64,000 bases of DNA. Origin: Prochlorococcus sp. AG-347-L20 (GTDB taxonomy: Bacteria; Cyanobacteriota; Cyanobacteriia; PCC-6307; Cyanobiaceae). The notes under the pieces were generated by a model. That model saw only the letters and a program-made list of their open reading frames with translations, had not been told where the DNA came from and ran no database searches. Where the stretch lies: contig QCCP01000009.1 of assembly GCA_003281225.1 (NCBI GenBank), forward strand, positions 1-64,000, read 5' to 3'. Below are positions 9,811 to 19,047 of the stretch, piece after piece. Position 1 is the stretch's first letter. Each line of letters starts with the position of its first letter. Position numbers and translations under genes: made by a program.

Positions 9811-10821
9811 ATTGTGAGTCATTTCTACGGCAGCCTTAATAGCCTCAATCATGCTTTGAGATTGAGCAATTCCTTTGCCAGCAATATCAAATCCCGTTCC
9901 ATGATCAGGAGATGTTCTTATAAAAGGTAAACCGATTGTGGTATTGACTGAGTAATTAAGAGCTATTATTTTCATTGGTATTAAACCTTGATCATGATAC
10001 ATAGCAAGAATGCCATCATGCTTTTCAGCATTTTTGTTATTCCAAGCTTTTACAGAAGTATTCCAGCAACTATCTGGTGATAAAGGGCCAAATAATTCAA
10101 TACCTCTATTTTTTTTATTCCATGTAATTAATGCATCATTGAGCCAATCTTTCTCTTCATGACCTAAAATTCCCTCTTCACCGGCGTGAGGGTTTAATCC
10201 TGCTACTTTTAAAGTTGGTTTATCGGTATAGGTATTACAAAAATCTTTGAAAAGATCCAATTTAGAGTGGATTAATTCTTTAGTTAATTTCTTGGGAACC
10301 TCAGAAAGGGCTATGTGGGTTGTAGCTAATAAAGTATTAAATCTCCAACCTGTAATTGGTGATTTAGCTGTGAATAACATGCCAACGTTTTTTACTCCAC
10401 ATGATTTTGCTAGTACTTCGGTTTGACCAGAGAAGTAATGCCCTGCTAGAGACCATGATTTCTTGCAAATTGGTCCTGTTACTAGTGCTGAATTAGGAGA
10501 TTGTTTTACAATTTCTATTGCTTTTTTTAAATATTGGAAACTTGAATCACCGTAATTTGATTTAGGGTCATTATTTGATGGACAAATTTTGATGTCCTGT
10601 ATTTTTAAATTTTTTGGATTTGCAAGGTTTTCTAATCCTAAGGATCTAAGATGTTCATATATATTTTGTAGGTTTTTTTTTGATCCAACTAATTCGAATT
10701 CAATATTTTCTGGAATCTCATTAGAATAAAGTGCTTTTAAGATTATTTCGGGTCCAATACCTGACTCATCTCCTACGCTTAATACGACCTTTAACGGTTT
10801 ATTTGTATTTTGAAAATTCAT
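9787..10821 (-). CDS. pdxA: 4-hydroxythreonine-4-phosphate dehydrogenase PdxA
   Basis: A 344-residue NAD-dependent, metal-dependent dehydrogenase of pyridoxal-phosphate synthesis. Visible family motifs are GDESGIGPEIILKAL at the N-terminus, GHYFSGQTEVLA, GLNPHAGEEGILGHEE (metal-ligand His) and AMYHDQGLIPMK near the C-terminus, then FIRTSPDHGTGFDIAGKG. It overlaps accB at the 3' end in convergent orientation. The SDR epimerase upstream on the same strand is only 22 bases away, so both may share a transcript. Confidence 0.96.
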   Translation of the reverse strand: MNFQNTNKPLKVVLSVGDESGIGPEIILKALYSNEIPENIEFELVGSKKNLQNIYEHLRSLGLENLANPKNLKIQDIKICPSNNDPKSNYGDSSFQYLKKAIEIVKQSPNSALVTGPICKKSWSLAGHYFSGQTEVLAKSCGVKNVGMLFTAKSPITGWRFNTLLATTHIALSEVPKKLTKELIHSKLDLFKDFCNTYTDKPTLKVAGLNPHAGEEGILGHEEKDWLNDALITWNKKNRGIELFGPLSPDSCWNTSVKAWNNKNAEKHDGILAMYHDQGLIPMKIIALNYSVNTTIGLPFIRTSPDHGTGFDIAGKGIAQSQSMIEAIKAAVEMTHNSRLLNTH

Positions 10822-10843
10822 AAAAAGTTTCAGATTTATTTTT

Positions 10844-11722
10844 TTAACTATTTAGATAGCAATTTTTTAAGCCTATTTTATAGTTTTTATAAATTAGTTT
10901 ATATCCAAGTGTTTCGCATAAAAGTTTATTAGAAACTCTTCTATTTTCCATCCAAAAAGATTGAGCAATTGGTGATAATTCCTCTTTTGCATCCTCAAAC
11001 AATATTGGCTTTGGCATTGTTAAACCAAGTAAATCGTAGCAATATTGAATTACCTCTATCTGAGAACAGGGCTCATCATCTGCAATATTAATAATCTGGT
11101 AAAACTTTAAGGAATCTTTGTTTTGCAATAGATAGATAATTGCATTTGCAATATCAGCGACATGAATTCTCGAAAATACCTGTTTTTCTTTTAATATGAC
11201 GCGAATTTTTTTATTTTTTATTGCTTCAAAAGTGGATCTTCCAGGTCCATAAATACCTGGTAACCTAAAAATTTGTACAGGTAAACCAGATTCAATCCAT
11301 TCTTTTTCACAATTTAATCTTTTATAACTTCGTTTTTGAAATGGGTTTGGTTCATTAATTTCAGAAACCCAATCACCCTTGGTGTTTCCATAAACTCCTG
11401 TTGTAGATAAATAGCCAACCCACTCTAGGGATAAACTTTTTAGTTTATTTTTAAGACTTTTCAATACTGGATCATTTCCATTTTTGTCGGGAGGTATGCA
11501 ACTAAGAATATGCGTCACTCCATCAAAAATTTCTTTATCAGGAATGACCTCGTGTTCACTGTTGAAAATAAAACTATTTGGATCTTTGCTTGCAGATCTT
11601 GTGCTTGTTAAAACAGTGCAACCAAATTTTCTAATAGTTTTTGCAAAAAAACTACCGCTGAAACCACATCCCAAGATTAAAAATTTATTTTTATTTCCGA
11701 GTATATTTGCAGGTTTCTTCAT
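10844..11722 (-). CDS. SDR-family NAD-dependent epimerase/dehydratase-like protein
   Basis: A 292-residue extended short-chain-dehydrogenase-like protein. The nucleotide-binding loop is LILGCGFSGSFFAKTIRKFG (about 17-33). YLSTTGVYGNTKGDWVSE follows, then RLPGIYGPGRS, both typical of nucleoside-sugar epimerases of the YeeZ-like, NAD-dependent type. Substrate is unknown. The usual YxxxK is not obvious: the region reads SYKRLNCEKEW, where Tyr and a Lys are close but the spacing would need an alignment. It is directly upstream of pdxA, 22 bases away. Confidence 0.8.
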   Translation of the reverse strand: MKKPANILGNKNKFLILGCGFSGSFFAKTIRKFGCTVLTSTRSASKDPNSFIFNSEHEVIPDKEIFDGVTHILSCIPPDKNGNDPVLKSLKNKLKSLSLEWVGYLSTTGVYGNTKGDWVSEINEPNPFQKRSYKRLNCEKEWIESGLPVQIFRLPGIYGPGRSTFEAIKNKKIRVILKEKQVFSRIHVADIANAIIYLLQNKDSLKFYQIINIADDEPCSQIEVIQYCYDLLGLTMPKPILFEDAKEELSPIAQSFWMENRRVSNKLLCETLGYKLIYKNYKIGLKNCYLNS

Positions 11723-11754
11723 GCTAGGTTAAAGTAGTACATATGTATTAATTA

Positions 11755-11985
11755 ATGATGAAGACAGCTTTTGAGTCCGATTTAAAATCAAAAACTTTCT
11801 GTATTTGCAAAAGTTACCCCCTTCTTGTAGAGAAAGAAATAAGTTTAGTTAGTTTTAAATTCTACCAAAAGTTATTTGTCTTTCTTATTTCATTTTCGAC
11901 AATTTTAATAATCCCAGAATCGCCAAAAGAATTGGAAAATATATGTGAGAATTATAACTCTAGAAAAATTTGTAATGTTTGGTAG
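11755..11985 (+). CDS. Small hypothetical protein with one hydrophobic segment
   Basis: A 76-codon frame starting ATG-ATG, 32 bases downstream of the divergent epimerase start and ending flush against the convergent HNH gene. The protein has one hydrophobic stretch (about 38-53, KLFVFLISFSTILII) followed by a Cys-containing polar tail (ICENYNSRKICNVW). I recognise no family. The exact fit between neighbours argues for a real gene. Its Cys/Lys-rich, low-complexity make-up is the reason for doubt. Confidence 0.5.
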   Translation: MMKTAFESDLKSKTFCICKSYPLLVEKEISLVSFKFYQKLFVFLISFSTILIIPESPKELENICENYNSRKICNVW

Positions 11986-12387
11986 TCAAGCTGCTTTATA
12001 TTCTGATTTATCTTTTATGTAATTTTTATTTTTTACCTTAGAATTTGGATTAGCCCATTGCAGTAATCTGATAGCTAATCTTAAATCTCCTTCTAACCAA
12101 GCTCTTATAGCCATTGCTCTTCGTGGATCATAAAATTTTTGCCTTCTATACCAATACAAAGCATTTTCATCTGATTTATCCCCATTACATGAAAGACATG
12201 CAGGGACACAATTTTCTGTTGTACTTAAGCCTCCCTGGCTTTGTGGTATTACATGGTCAATAGATTCAGATGGTTTTCCACAATATATACAACTTTTTCC
12301 TGTAAACTTATGAATGGATTTTCGCCATTGTCTTAATCTGAACTTAGGACACAAATCCTCTAAAAACACCGCATCATTAATATGCAT
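11986..12387 (-). CDS. HNH endonuclease-family protein
   Basis: A 133-residue protein with a compact HNH zinc-finger nuclease core: Cys33-x2-Cys36, then IDHVIPQSQGG with the catalytic-type His45, and a second Cys64-x2-Cys67 pair followed by an Asn (SCNGDKSD). This is the McrA-like HNH fold common in cyanobacterial genomes. The C-terminal helix region (WYRRQKFYDPRRAMAIRAWLEGD) is outside the core. No restriction or phage context is seen nearby, so the role is unknown and may be housekeeping. Confidence 0.85.
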   Translation of the reverse strand: MHINDAVFLEDLCPKFRLRQWRKSIHKFTGKSCIYCGKPSESIDHVIPQSQGGLSTTENCVPACLSCNGDKSDENALYWYRRQKFYDPRRAMAIRAWLEGDLRLAIRLLQWANPNSKVKNKNYIKDKSEYKAA

Positions 12388-12551
12388 TCAGAATATTTAG
12401 TTAAATAAATAATCGCTTGAATATAATAAAAGTCAACATTATGTTTTTGCTTTTTAGCCTATATTTGCAGTAAAAATATGATTTAGTGTGTTTAGATACA
12501 AAAAAGTATTTATTGAATCTAGAAAAAATTATTATCTTTTGGAAATCTTAA

Positions 12552-13016
12552 TTAATAACTATATCTATCAAGTGTTTCATCAGTAAATTCTTCAGAAATT
12601 TCGTTATTAGTTTCTTCTAATTCTTTTTCTAATTCTTTTCTTTTATTTTCTCTATCTTCTGCTTCTTTTTCTTTTCTTTTTGCTTCTTTTTCTAAATCTC
12701 GTATTAGTTGTCTATTGGGATGAAGTTTATCTAAATATTCAACGCAATAACTAAATTTTTCTTTTTCTCTTATAACTGTTTCAGTAATTTGGGCTGCTGC
12801 ATTTTTAGGTGAAACTTTGAAAATTCCGCCCTTTTGTTTTTTTATATATGAATAAGCTGCATCCCAACTGCTTTCATGGTCATTTCCGGCATCTCTCATA
12901 GAACAAAAAATTTCTGCTCCAAATGAACTTGCATTTACTTTTGACGTGATAAGAGTTAAAGGGGTGCAAATTCCAAACGCTAAAAGTATTATTTTTTTAT
13001 TCTTTAATCTTCGCAT
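12552..13016 (-). CDS. Exported hypothetical protein with charged C-terminal helix
   Basis: A 154-residue protein with a Lys-rich start and hydrophobic core (about 8-28, ending VNASS), which looks like a signal peptide. The mature domain has two cysteines (FCSMRDAGNDHESSWDAAYSYIK and KFSYCVEYLD) that could pair. A long Glu/Lys coiled-coil region (about 108-143) ends the protein. The Cys/DAGNDHESSW core resembles a family of unknown function seen in marine cyanobacteria, but I cannot name it with certainty. Transcribed alone. Confidence 0.75.
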   Translation of the reverse strand: MRRLKNKKIILLAFGICTPLTLITSKVNASSFGAEIFCSMRDAGNDHESSWDAAYSYIKKQKGGIFKVSPKNAAAQITETVIREKEKFSYCVEYLDKLHPNRQLIRDLEKEAKRKEKEAEDRENKRKELEKELEETNNEISEEFTDETLDRYSY

Positions 13017-13072
13017 TAGGCTTTTATCTTTTATTTTAAAATATCTATTATTATCGATATGTCTATATAAAT

Positions 13073-13585
13073 TTAAGATTTAATTACTCCAAATATATTC
13101 AAGCATTTCACAATTAAAGGGAGAATTAAAAGCACAGTAATTAATCTTACAGCGTGAAGAGTTGCTACAGCAGCTCCCACTCCGTATTCAGACCCTACAA
13201 GACTCATACCGCTAATGCCTCCTGGTGCTGCACCTAGAATTGTTGTTATAACATCTATATTAAGTAATCTGCTGGTCCATAATCCAATTGCTAATCCTGT
13301 AATAACTAAAGTAAAAGTTATTAAAATAGCAGGTCTCCATAAACTTTGAAGATCAACCATTGATTCTTTAGTTAAAGATGTACCAATAACTGTTCCAATT
13401 CCAATTTCTAAAATTGTCCTTGTGCCAATTGGCCACTCTGCTATATCGACTTTACCACTGATGCTTAAAATGCTTGCGCCTATAAGAGCTCCTGCAAGAG
13501 GTGCCGCTGGAATTCCAGTTTTTAAAGCTAAAGCTCCAAAAATCACACCTGCAATCAGATAATAAATTAGGTTTATGTTTGGCAT
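13073..13585 (-). CDS. AbrB/COG3180-type membrane protein, single-repeat length
   Basis: A 170-residue, almost wholly hydrophobic protein with about five or six membrane segments. The motif LGAAPGGISGMSLVGSEYGVGAAVATLHAVRL is characteristic of AbrB (ammonia monooxygenase-like) membrane proteins. Typical members are about 340-380 residues with two such repeats, whereas this one has a single repeat. It may act as a homodimer that rebuilds the full fold. The transported substrate is unknown. No partner half-gene is adjacent. Confidence 0.75.
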   Translation of the reverse strand: MPNINLIYYLIAGVIFGALALKTGIPAAPLAGALIGASILSISGKVDIAEWPIGTRTILEIGIGTVIGTSLTKESMVDLQSLWRPAILITFTLVITGLAIGLWTSRLLNIDVITTILGAAPGGISGMSLVGSEYGVGAAVATLHAVRLITVLLILPLIVKCLNIFGVIKS

Positions 13586-13718
13586 AAATTTGAGGGATGT
13601 TTGGACATAATATTAGAAAAATATTTTTTTGCTTGGGTTTATTTTCAAATTAGATTTTTGTTTTACTCTCGTAATGTCCCCTTTTGTTGGCATAATATTA
13701 ATTAAAGAATGTATTTTT

Positions 13719-13916
13719 ATGTCTTCACAAATTTCATACAAAGATAATAAAAACCGCATAAAGAAAAAATTATCTTTTTTTGAGGGTGGCCACCAACTCG
13801 AAAAATTAGAGTTTGCTCTTGCAATAGCTCAAACCAACGGTGATGAAAAAAAATCAATCTTTCTTAGAAAAAAGATTGTTGAATTAGGGGGAAATGTTGA
13901 AGAGCCAGGTACCTAA
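13719..13916 (+). CDS. Small conserved-looking hypothetical protein (65 aa)
   Basis: I chose the ATG at 13719, which gives a soluble 65-residue protein starting MSSQISYKDNK. The frame is open 30 codons further upstream, but that extension is hydrophobic and its base composition looks intergenic. The protein has a basic N-terminal half (NKNRIKKKLSFFEGG) and a helical segment (QLEKLEFALAIAQTNGDEKKSIFLRKKIVELGG) resembling a short helical hairpin. I cannot assign a function. It is convergent with the aminotransferase, whose stop lies one base away. Confidence 0.6.
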   Translation: MSSQISYKDNKNRIKKKLSFFEGGHQLEKLEFALAIAQTNGDEKKSIFLRKKIVELGGNVEEPGT

Positions 13917-13917
13917 C

Positions 13918-15081
13918 TTAATTTCCCTCTAGATATTTTGATGCAACAATTAATGCTTCACCAGCTTGTTGGGCTGAAATTTTACCGAGGGATAGAAGTG
14001 TATTACTTATAGCAGAAACTACCGAAATAATATCTCTATCATTGATATAACCCAAGTGCCCCACTCTGAATATTTTCCCCTTCAAATGATCTTGACCACC
14101 GGCAAGTAAAATATCAAAATTATTTTTTATTATTTTTCTAAATTCTTCAGCATCAATTCCTTCAGTTTTTATTGCAGTAATTGAAGGACTTAAATATTTT
14201 TCATCAGCAAATAATTTTAGATTTAAAGCCTTTACTGCATTGCTCATCGCTAATTTGTGTTTTTTGTGTCTTAGGAAAATGTTATCTAAGCCTTCTTCTC
14301 TCATCATTTTTAAAGCTTCATCTAAAGCAAAAACTAAATTAACTGCTGGAGTGTATGGATTACTGTTACTTAAAAGACTTTTTCTATAGGATTTTAAATT
14401 TAAATAAAATTTTGGTAAATTAGATTTTTCTACAGCTTCCCATGCTTTTTTGCTCATTGATACAAAGCTAAGCCCTGGGGGTATCATATATCCCTTTTGT
14501 GATCCTGAAGCAACAATATCTAATTTCCATTCATCTACTGGTACATTACAAGCTCCAAGACTTGTAACGCAGTCAACAATTGATAAAGCTGTGTTGTGCG
14601 CGCGAATATATGAACTAATAGTCTCTAGATCATTAATTACACCTGTTGAGGTTTCAGAATGAGTTAAAATAACCGCCTTTATTTCTTTTTGTTTATCTTC
14701 CTCTAATACCTTTTTGAATTCTTCTGGATTAAGTGGAGTGCCCCATTCGGAATCAATTTTTATTACTTCCAGACCAAATTCTTTAGCAACTTTGACCCAT
14801 CTTTCGCCAAATTTTCCATTTTCTCCACAAATTACTTTATCTCCTCTACTTAAGGTATTTATTATTCCAGCCTCCATTGCGGCAGTCCCACTACCAGTGA
14901 TTGTTAGAACATCATTTTTAGTTTGATGAAGCCACTGTAAATTTTTAGTTGTACTCTCTACAAGATCTTGAAATTCTTTACTGCGATGGCCTATTGGATG
15001 CTTACTTAATGCTTGTAAAACTTTTTCTGGAACTGGTGTAGGCCCAGGAATCATCAATGATAATTTTTGTTGTATGGCCAC
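13918..15081 (-). CDS. Class V aminotransferase, alanine:glyoxylate type
   Basis: A 387-residue PLP enzyme. The N-terminal LMIPGPTPVPEKVLQALSKHPIGHRS is typical of alanine/serine:glyoxylate aminotransferases. Lys196 in SGSQKGYMIPPGLSF is the PLP-binding lysine, and the HSETSTGV cofactor loop precedes it. In cyanobacteria such enzymes turn photorespiratory glyoxylate into glycine. Older annotations call this family soluble hydrogenase small subunit, which the sequence does not support. It is divergent from cbiD with a 60-base spacer. Confidence 0.9.
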   Translation of the reverse strand: MAIQQKLSLMIPGPTPVPEKVLQALSKHPIGHRSKEFQDLVESTTKNLQWLHQTKNDVLTITGSGTAAMEAGIINTLSRGDKVICGENGKFGERWVKVAKEFGLEVIKIDSEWGTPLNPEEFKKVLEEDKQKEIKAVILTHSETSTGVINDLETISSYIRAHNTALSIVDCVTSLGACNVPVDEWKLDIVASGSQKGYMIPPGLSFVSMSKKAWEAVEKSNLPKFYLNLKSYRKSLLSNSNPYTPAVNLVFALDEALKMMREEGLDNIFLRHKKHKLAMSNAVKALNLKLFADEKYLSPSITAIKTEGIDAEEFRKIIKNNFDILLAGGQDHLKGKIFRVGHLGYINDRDIISVVSAISNTLLSLGKISAQQAGEALIVASKYLEGN

Positions 15082-15141
15082 TTTTTATTAAATAGGTCAT
15101 TCTTAGATTAGTTCTCATTATATATTTTTCAATTACTTGAT

Positions 15142-16254
15142 TTGAAAAAAGGATTTTCTTTACCTTTGTGGGTTGCTGGAGCTGCTAGGGCAGCATTAAA
15201 AAAACTAGTAGGGTTACCATTTGAAAATTATGAACTGATAAAAATTCCTAATGAAAAAAAAGAAATAAAAATCGAGATTCATTCTGTTGGCTTACTTAAA
15301 GATGACTCGCATGCATTAGGAATTACCTTTGCAAAGTCTGGTTTAGATCTTGACATTACACAAAACTTAGAGATATGGACAATAGCCTCTTTAGAAAAAA
15401 TTTCTTTTAATGATCCTGTTCAAACAATACCAATAAATATTATTGCAGGATCTGGTGTAGGCATAAAAGAAGATACATCACAGATATGCATTTCTAATTT
15501 TGCCAAAGAAGTTTTATATGAAAATTTATTAGATAGTATTCCTGCCGGCTTTAATTTGAAATTAGAAATTATTTTCCCAAATGGAGCGTTTTTAGCAGAA
15601 AGAACTAGTAATAAGTCATTTGGAATTGTTAATGGATTATCTATTATTGGTACTTCTGCTGAGACTTATTCGAGTGCTTCGCCTGATCAATTAGAAGAGG
15701 CTAAAAATAATCTAGCAAAGTTAATTCAAAAAGACTTTAAAGGGGAAGTTGTATTTGTTATTGGGGAAAATGGGTTACATTTGACCAAAACTCATAATGT
15801 TAACTTGCCAATTATCAAAATTGGAAATTGGATAGGACCATTATTAGTTGATGCTGCGATAAAAAAAGTTAAAACTGTAATTCTTTTTGGTTATCACGGG
15901 AAATTAATTAAATTAGCAGGCGGTATTTTTCATACACATAATCATTTAGCTGATGCAAGAATTGAGATTCTTGTTTATTTAGCTGTTCAAGAAAAGTTAC
16001 CATCTGAAATAATAGTTGAATTATCTCAGTTAGATAATCTTGAGAATGCATTACAATTTCTTGAAAGATTTAATAAATCTTTAGCTGATAAATTATTCAA
16101 GAATTTATCAAATACGATCGAAAAGCGTTCTTTTAATTATGTAAATAGGTATGTAAAAACCAATATGGAAATCGCATCAATCATTTTTGATAGAAAAAGG
16201 AAAATTAGGTGGGCTGGAATTAATGGTAATAAGTATATTTCTTATTTTCAATGA
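15142..16254 (+). CDS. cbiD: Cobalt-precorrin-5B C1-methyltransferase CbiD
   Basis: A 370-residue protein whose N-terminus LPLWVAGAARAALKKLVG corresponds to the conserved CbiD opening. Later segments GSGVGI, the GKLIKLAGGIFHTHNHLADAR block and IGENGLHLTKTHNV also match. CbiD methylates C1 of the corrin ring in anaerobic-type cobalamin synthesis, in the cytoplasm. The start is a TTG at 15142; no ATG with a family-like N-terminus is available. It is 54 bases upstream of guaA on the same strand. Confidence 0.93.
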   Translation: MKKGFSLPLWVAGAARAALKKLVGLPFENYELIKIPNEKKEIKIEIHSVGLLKDDSHALGITFAKSGLDLDITQNLEIWTIASLEKISFNDPVQTIPINIIAGSGVGIKEDTSQICISNFAKEVLYENLLDSIPAGFNLKLEIIFPNGAFLAERTSNKSFGIVNGLSIIGTSAETYSSASPDQLEEAKNNLAKLIQKDFKGEVVFVIGENGLHLTKTHNVNLPIIKIGNWIGPLLVDAAIKKVKTVILFGYHGKLIKLAGGIFHTHNHLADARIEILVYLAVQEKLPSEIIVELSQLDNLENALQFLERFNKSLADKLFKNLSNTIEKRSFNYVNRYVKTNMEIASIIFDRKRKIRWAGINGNKYISYFQ

Positions 16255-16308
16255 GATTAATTTGTGATTCATTATGCTTTTGTAAATAAATTGAGTTAAC
16301 TTTTATAC

Positions 16309-17895
16309 ATGAGTCAAACAATTTTAAAAAAAGAACGAGACCCATCAATATTAATTTTGGATTTCGGATCTCAATATTCTGAATTGATTGCAAGAAGAAT
16401 TAGAGAAACTAATGTTTTTTCTCTTGTAGTAAGCAATTACATTTCAATTAAGGAAATTAAAAGTATTAACCCTAAAGGGATTATTTTGAGTGGAGGCCCA
16501 AATTCTGTATATGAACAAAATGCGCCTAAGTGTGATGAAAAAATTTTTCATTTAGGAATCCCTATTCTTGGCATATGCTATGGAATGCAATTAATGGTTA
16601 AAGAACTTGGAGGATCTGTTATCTCAGCAACCAAAAGAGCTGAATATGGTAGAGCACCAATAAATATAGACCAAGAATCTGACCTCCTTTCTGATGTAGA
16701 AGATAAATCTATTATGTGGATGAGTCATGGCGATTCTATTAATTGTTTGCCTGATGGATTTAAAAAAATTGCTCATACCGAGAACACACTCCATGCAGCA
16801 GTTTCAAATGATGTAAAGAAATTATTTGGCGTACAATTTCATCCTGAAGTTATTCATTCAGAGTTTGGGATGACGGTAATTAAAAATTTCGTTTATAAAA
16901 TTTCTTGTTGTGCGGCTGATTGGACAACCGAAACCTATATAGAGGAAACTATTCCCAGGATAAGAGAGCAAGTTGGTAATAAAAAAGTTTTGCTTGCCTT
17001 ATCTGGAGGAGTTGATTCCTCAACTCTTGCATTTCTTCTTAACAAAGCTATTGGAAATCAGCTTACATGTATGTTTATAGACCAAGGTTTCATGAGAAAA
17101 GGTGAACCAGAATTTTTAATGGATTTTTTTGATAAGAAATTTCACATAAAAGTTGAATATATTAATGCAAGGGAAAGGTTTATTGCCAAATTAAAAGATA
17201 TTACTGATCCAGAACAAAAAAGAAAAATTATAGGTGAAGAATTTATTAGAGTATTTGAGGAAGAGAGCAATAGATTGGGACCTTTTCAGTATTTAGCCCA
17301 AGGTACTCTTTATCCTGATGTTATTGAAAGTGCTGGGACTAATATTGATCCTAAAACAGGAGAAAGAATAGCTGTAAAAATAAAGAGTCATCATAATGTG
17401 GGTGGATTGCCAAAAGATTTACAATTTAAATTAGTTGAGCCATTAAGAAAACTTTTTAAGGATGAAGTCCGAAAAGTGGGAGCTGCTTTAGGTTTGCCGG
17501 ATGAAATTATAAAAAGGCATCCATTCCCAGGACCAGGACTAGCTATAAGAATTTTGGGAGAGGTGAATAATGAAAAACTTGATTGTTTAAGAGATGCAGA
17601 CTGGATAGTAAGAGATGAAATTAAAAAAGCAGGTCTTTACAATGATATTTGGCAAGCTTTTGCAGTATTGCTACCTGTAAAAACAGTAGGAGTTATGGGT
17701 GATAAAAGGACTTATGCATGGCCAATAGTTTTGCGTTGTGTATCTAGTGAAGATGGTATGACAGCTGATTGGTCAAAAATTCCTTTTCATATTTTGGAGA
17801 GGATTGCAAATAGAATAGTAAACGAAGTAAGTTCAGTTAATAGAGTTGTTTATGATATTACAAGCAAACCTCCTGGAACTATTGAATGGGAATAA
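16309..17895 (+). CDS. guaA: GMP synthase (glutamine-hydrolysing)
   Basis: A 528-residue two-domain enzyme. The N-terminal class I glutamine amidotransferase has the nucleophile Cys90 in GICYGMQL and the HPEV His. The ATP-pyrophosphatase domain has the P-loop LSGGVDSS (about 228-235). The C-terminal dimerisation domain ends in the conserved KPPGTIEWE. It converts XMP to GMP. Immediately behind it lies a repeat cluster (17936-18017) like that found around the argJ tails. The guaA 3' end is a known target of integrative elements in other bacteria, but I see no second guaA tail here. Confidence 0.98.
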   Translation: MSQTILKKERDPSILILDFGSQYSELIARRIRETNVFSLVVSNYISIKEIKSINPKGIILSGGPNSVYEQNAPKCDEKIFHLGIPILGICYGMQLMVKELGGSVISATKRAEYGRAPINIDQESDLLSDVEDKSIMWMSHGDSINCLPDGFKKIAHTENTLHAAVSNDVKKLFGVQFHPEVIHSEFGMTVIKNFVYKISCCAADWTTETYIEETIPRIREQVGNKKVLLALSGGVDSSTLAFLLNKAIGNQLTCMFIDQGFMRKGEPEFLMDFFDKKFHIKVEYINARERFIAKLKDITDPEQKRKIIGEEFIRVFEEESNRLGPFQYLAQGTLYPDVIESAGTNIDPKTGERIAVKIKSHHNVGGLPKDLQFKLVEPLRKLFKDEVRKVGAALGLPDEIIKRHPFPGPGLAIRILGEVNNEKLDCLRDADWIVRDEIKKAGLYNDIWQAFAVLLPVKTVGVMGDKRTYAWPIVLRCVSSEDGMTADWSKIPFHILERIANRIVNEVSSVNRVVYDITSKPPGTIEWE

Positions 17896-17921
17896 AAAAT
17901 AGATTAAGACCCATGTCATAG

Positions 17922-18017
17922 TCAAGAAAACAACATCACACGTGAATCACACGTGATTTTTTGACTACCTTTTTGTAAGGATTTTCAAGCACACATCACA
18001 CAAACATCACACGTGGA
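17922..18017. repeat. Phased TCACAC/TGTGA repeats behind guaA
   Basis: Four copies of TCACA lie at 17936, 17947, 17996 and 18007, in two pairs each spaced exactly 11 bases. Three of them extend to ATCACACGTG. On the minus strand they read TGTGAT, the same motif and 11-base step found around the argJ tails at 36-44 kb, here in opposite orientation. The first pair sits in the loop of an imperfect inverted repeat (TAGTCAAGAAAA at 17929-17940 against TTTTTTGACTA at 17958-17968). That structure could also stop transcription of guaA and of the convergent protease gene. Confidence 0.65.
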
Positions 18018-18065
18018 AAAAGTTACTTTACTTTTAATTCAGGAATGAAAATGATAATGGTCTAG

Positions 18066-18983
18066 TTAACAATTAAAGAAGGACGATGAGCTGTATTTAA
18101 GAATTCCATATTCTTTTGAAATTTTATTAAAGTAATTACTGAAAAGATCAAGTGGTATTCCAAGGCCTACACCTGAGCGACTGCTTGTGTTGCTGTATTC
18201 TTCTGACATACCATGTATCGCAAAAATACCACCATAAAATCCCGTAAATTCTATTGTTTTTTCAAATGTTGGAACCCCTCCACAACTTCTTTGACCAAAT
18301 ACTCCACCTCCGCTCATCCCTGGAACAGTAGAAGAAGCCTCATACACGGCTTCATAACCTTGTTGATTACCTTTAGCTCTTGTTAACATTTTTAAGCTTG
18401 ATGTTCTAAAAACAGGAATATTTAATGCTTTTGTTGGTAGAGATACTCCCCCAATTATTGGTTTTCCAAGAATTTGCCATTCATTATCGCACTCTAAATA
18501 ACCTTGATATCCGTCGTTAAATACATCAATATTTCTAATTGAACAAAAATCAAAATCTGGTTTATAAACTAATTTTTTTAAAATATAAGCAACGGGAAAT
18601 TTAGTATCACTTTCAAAAACCCCAAGAGCTAAATCATAACCTTCAAATTCCTTAGGGTAAATAAATTTTTTTAGTTTAATCTTATTTCTTTCATCAGTTA
18701 CTGAATATATCCAATATTCTTCATTTTTAATGGGTTGACTTTGTGCTATATGCCTAGTTGTTATGAATAAATACTGATTTCCTTTCCTCCCAATTATTAC
18801 TCCAGAACCAGAAGATCCTGGAGTATCAATTCCTATAGAAACTGCTCTACTATATTTTTCCAGATAAGCTTTTTTATCTAATCCTTTAGGATGTTTTGGC
18901 CATGATTTGTATGCGAGGACAGGTGAGACATAACTTACTAAAAAGAAAAAAAGAATAATTTGTAATTTTAGGAATTTATGCAT
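18066..18983 (-). CDS. Secreted trypsin-like serine protease
   Basis: A 305-residue protein with a signal peptide (about 1-24, ending VLA) and a chymotrypsin/HtrA-like domain. A catalytic triad can be proposed: His78 in ITTRHIAQ, Asp117 in YDLALG, and Ser224 in PGMSGGGVFG with a preceding oxyanion Gly. The segment GSSGSGVIIGRKGNQYLFITTRH is typical. It has no PDZ domain, unlike Deg proteases. It is expected in the periplasm or outside the cell. It sits in an accessory patch with the guaA repeats on one side and a nuclease-like gene on the other, so transfer is possible. Confidence 0.85.
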   Translation of the reverse strand: MHKFLKLQIILFFFLVSYVSPVLAYKSWPKHPKGLDKKAYLEKYSRAVSIGIDTPGSSGSGVIIGRKGNQYLFITTRHIAQSQPIKNEEYWIYSVTDERNKIKLKKFIYPKEFEGYDLALGVFESDTKFPVAYILKKLVYKPDFDFCSIRNIDVFNDGYQGYLECDNEWQILGKPIIGGVSLPTKALNIPVFRTSSLKMLTRAKGNQQGYEAVYEASSTVPGMSGGGVFGQRSCGGVPTFEKTIEFTGFYGGIFAIHGMSEEYSNTSSRSGVGLGIPLDLFSNYFNKISKEYGILKYSSSSFFNC

Positions 18984-19047
18984 CTAGAATTAGAACGAAT
19001 TAGTTTTAATTAATTAAATACTAATAATTTATGAGATTTAAAATGTA

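Noticed and set aside
13629-13718. 30-codon hydrophobic extension of the small gene at 13719
   Set aside because: It reads as AT-rich spacer and would add an isolated membrane segment to a soluble basic protein.
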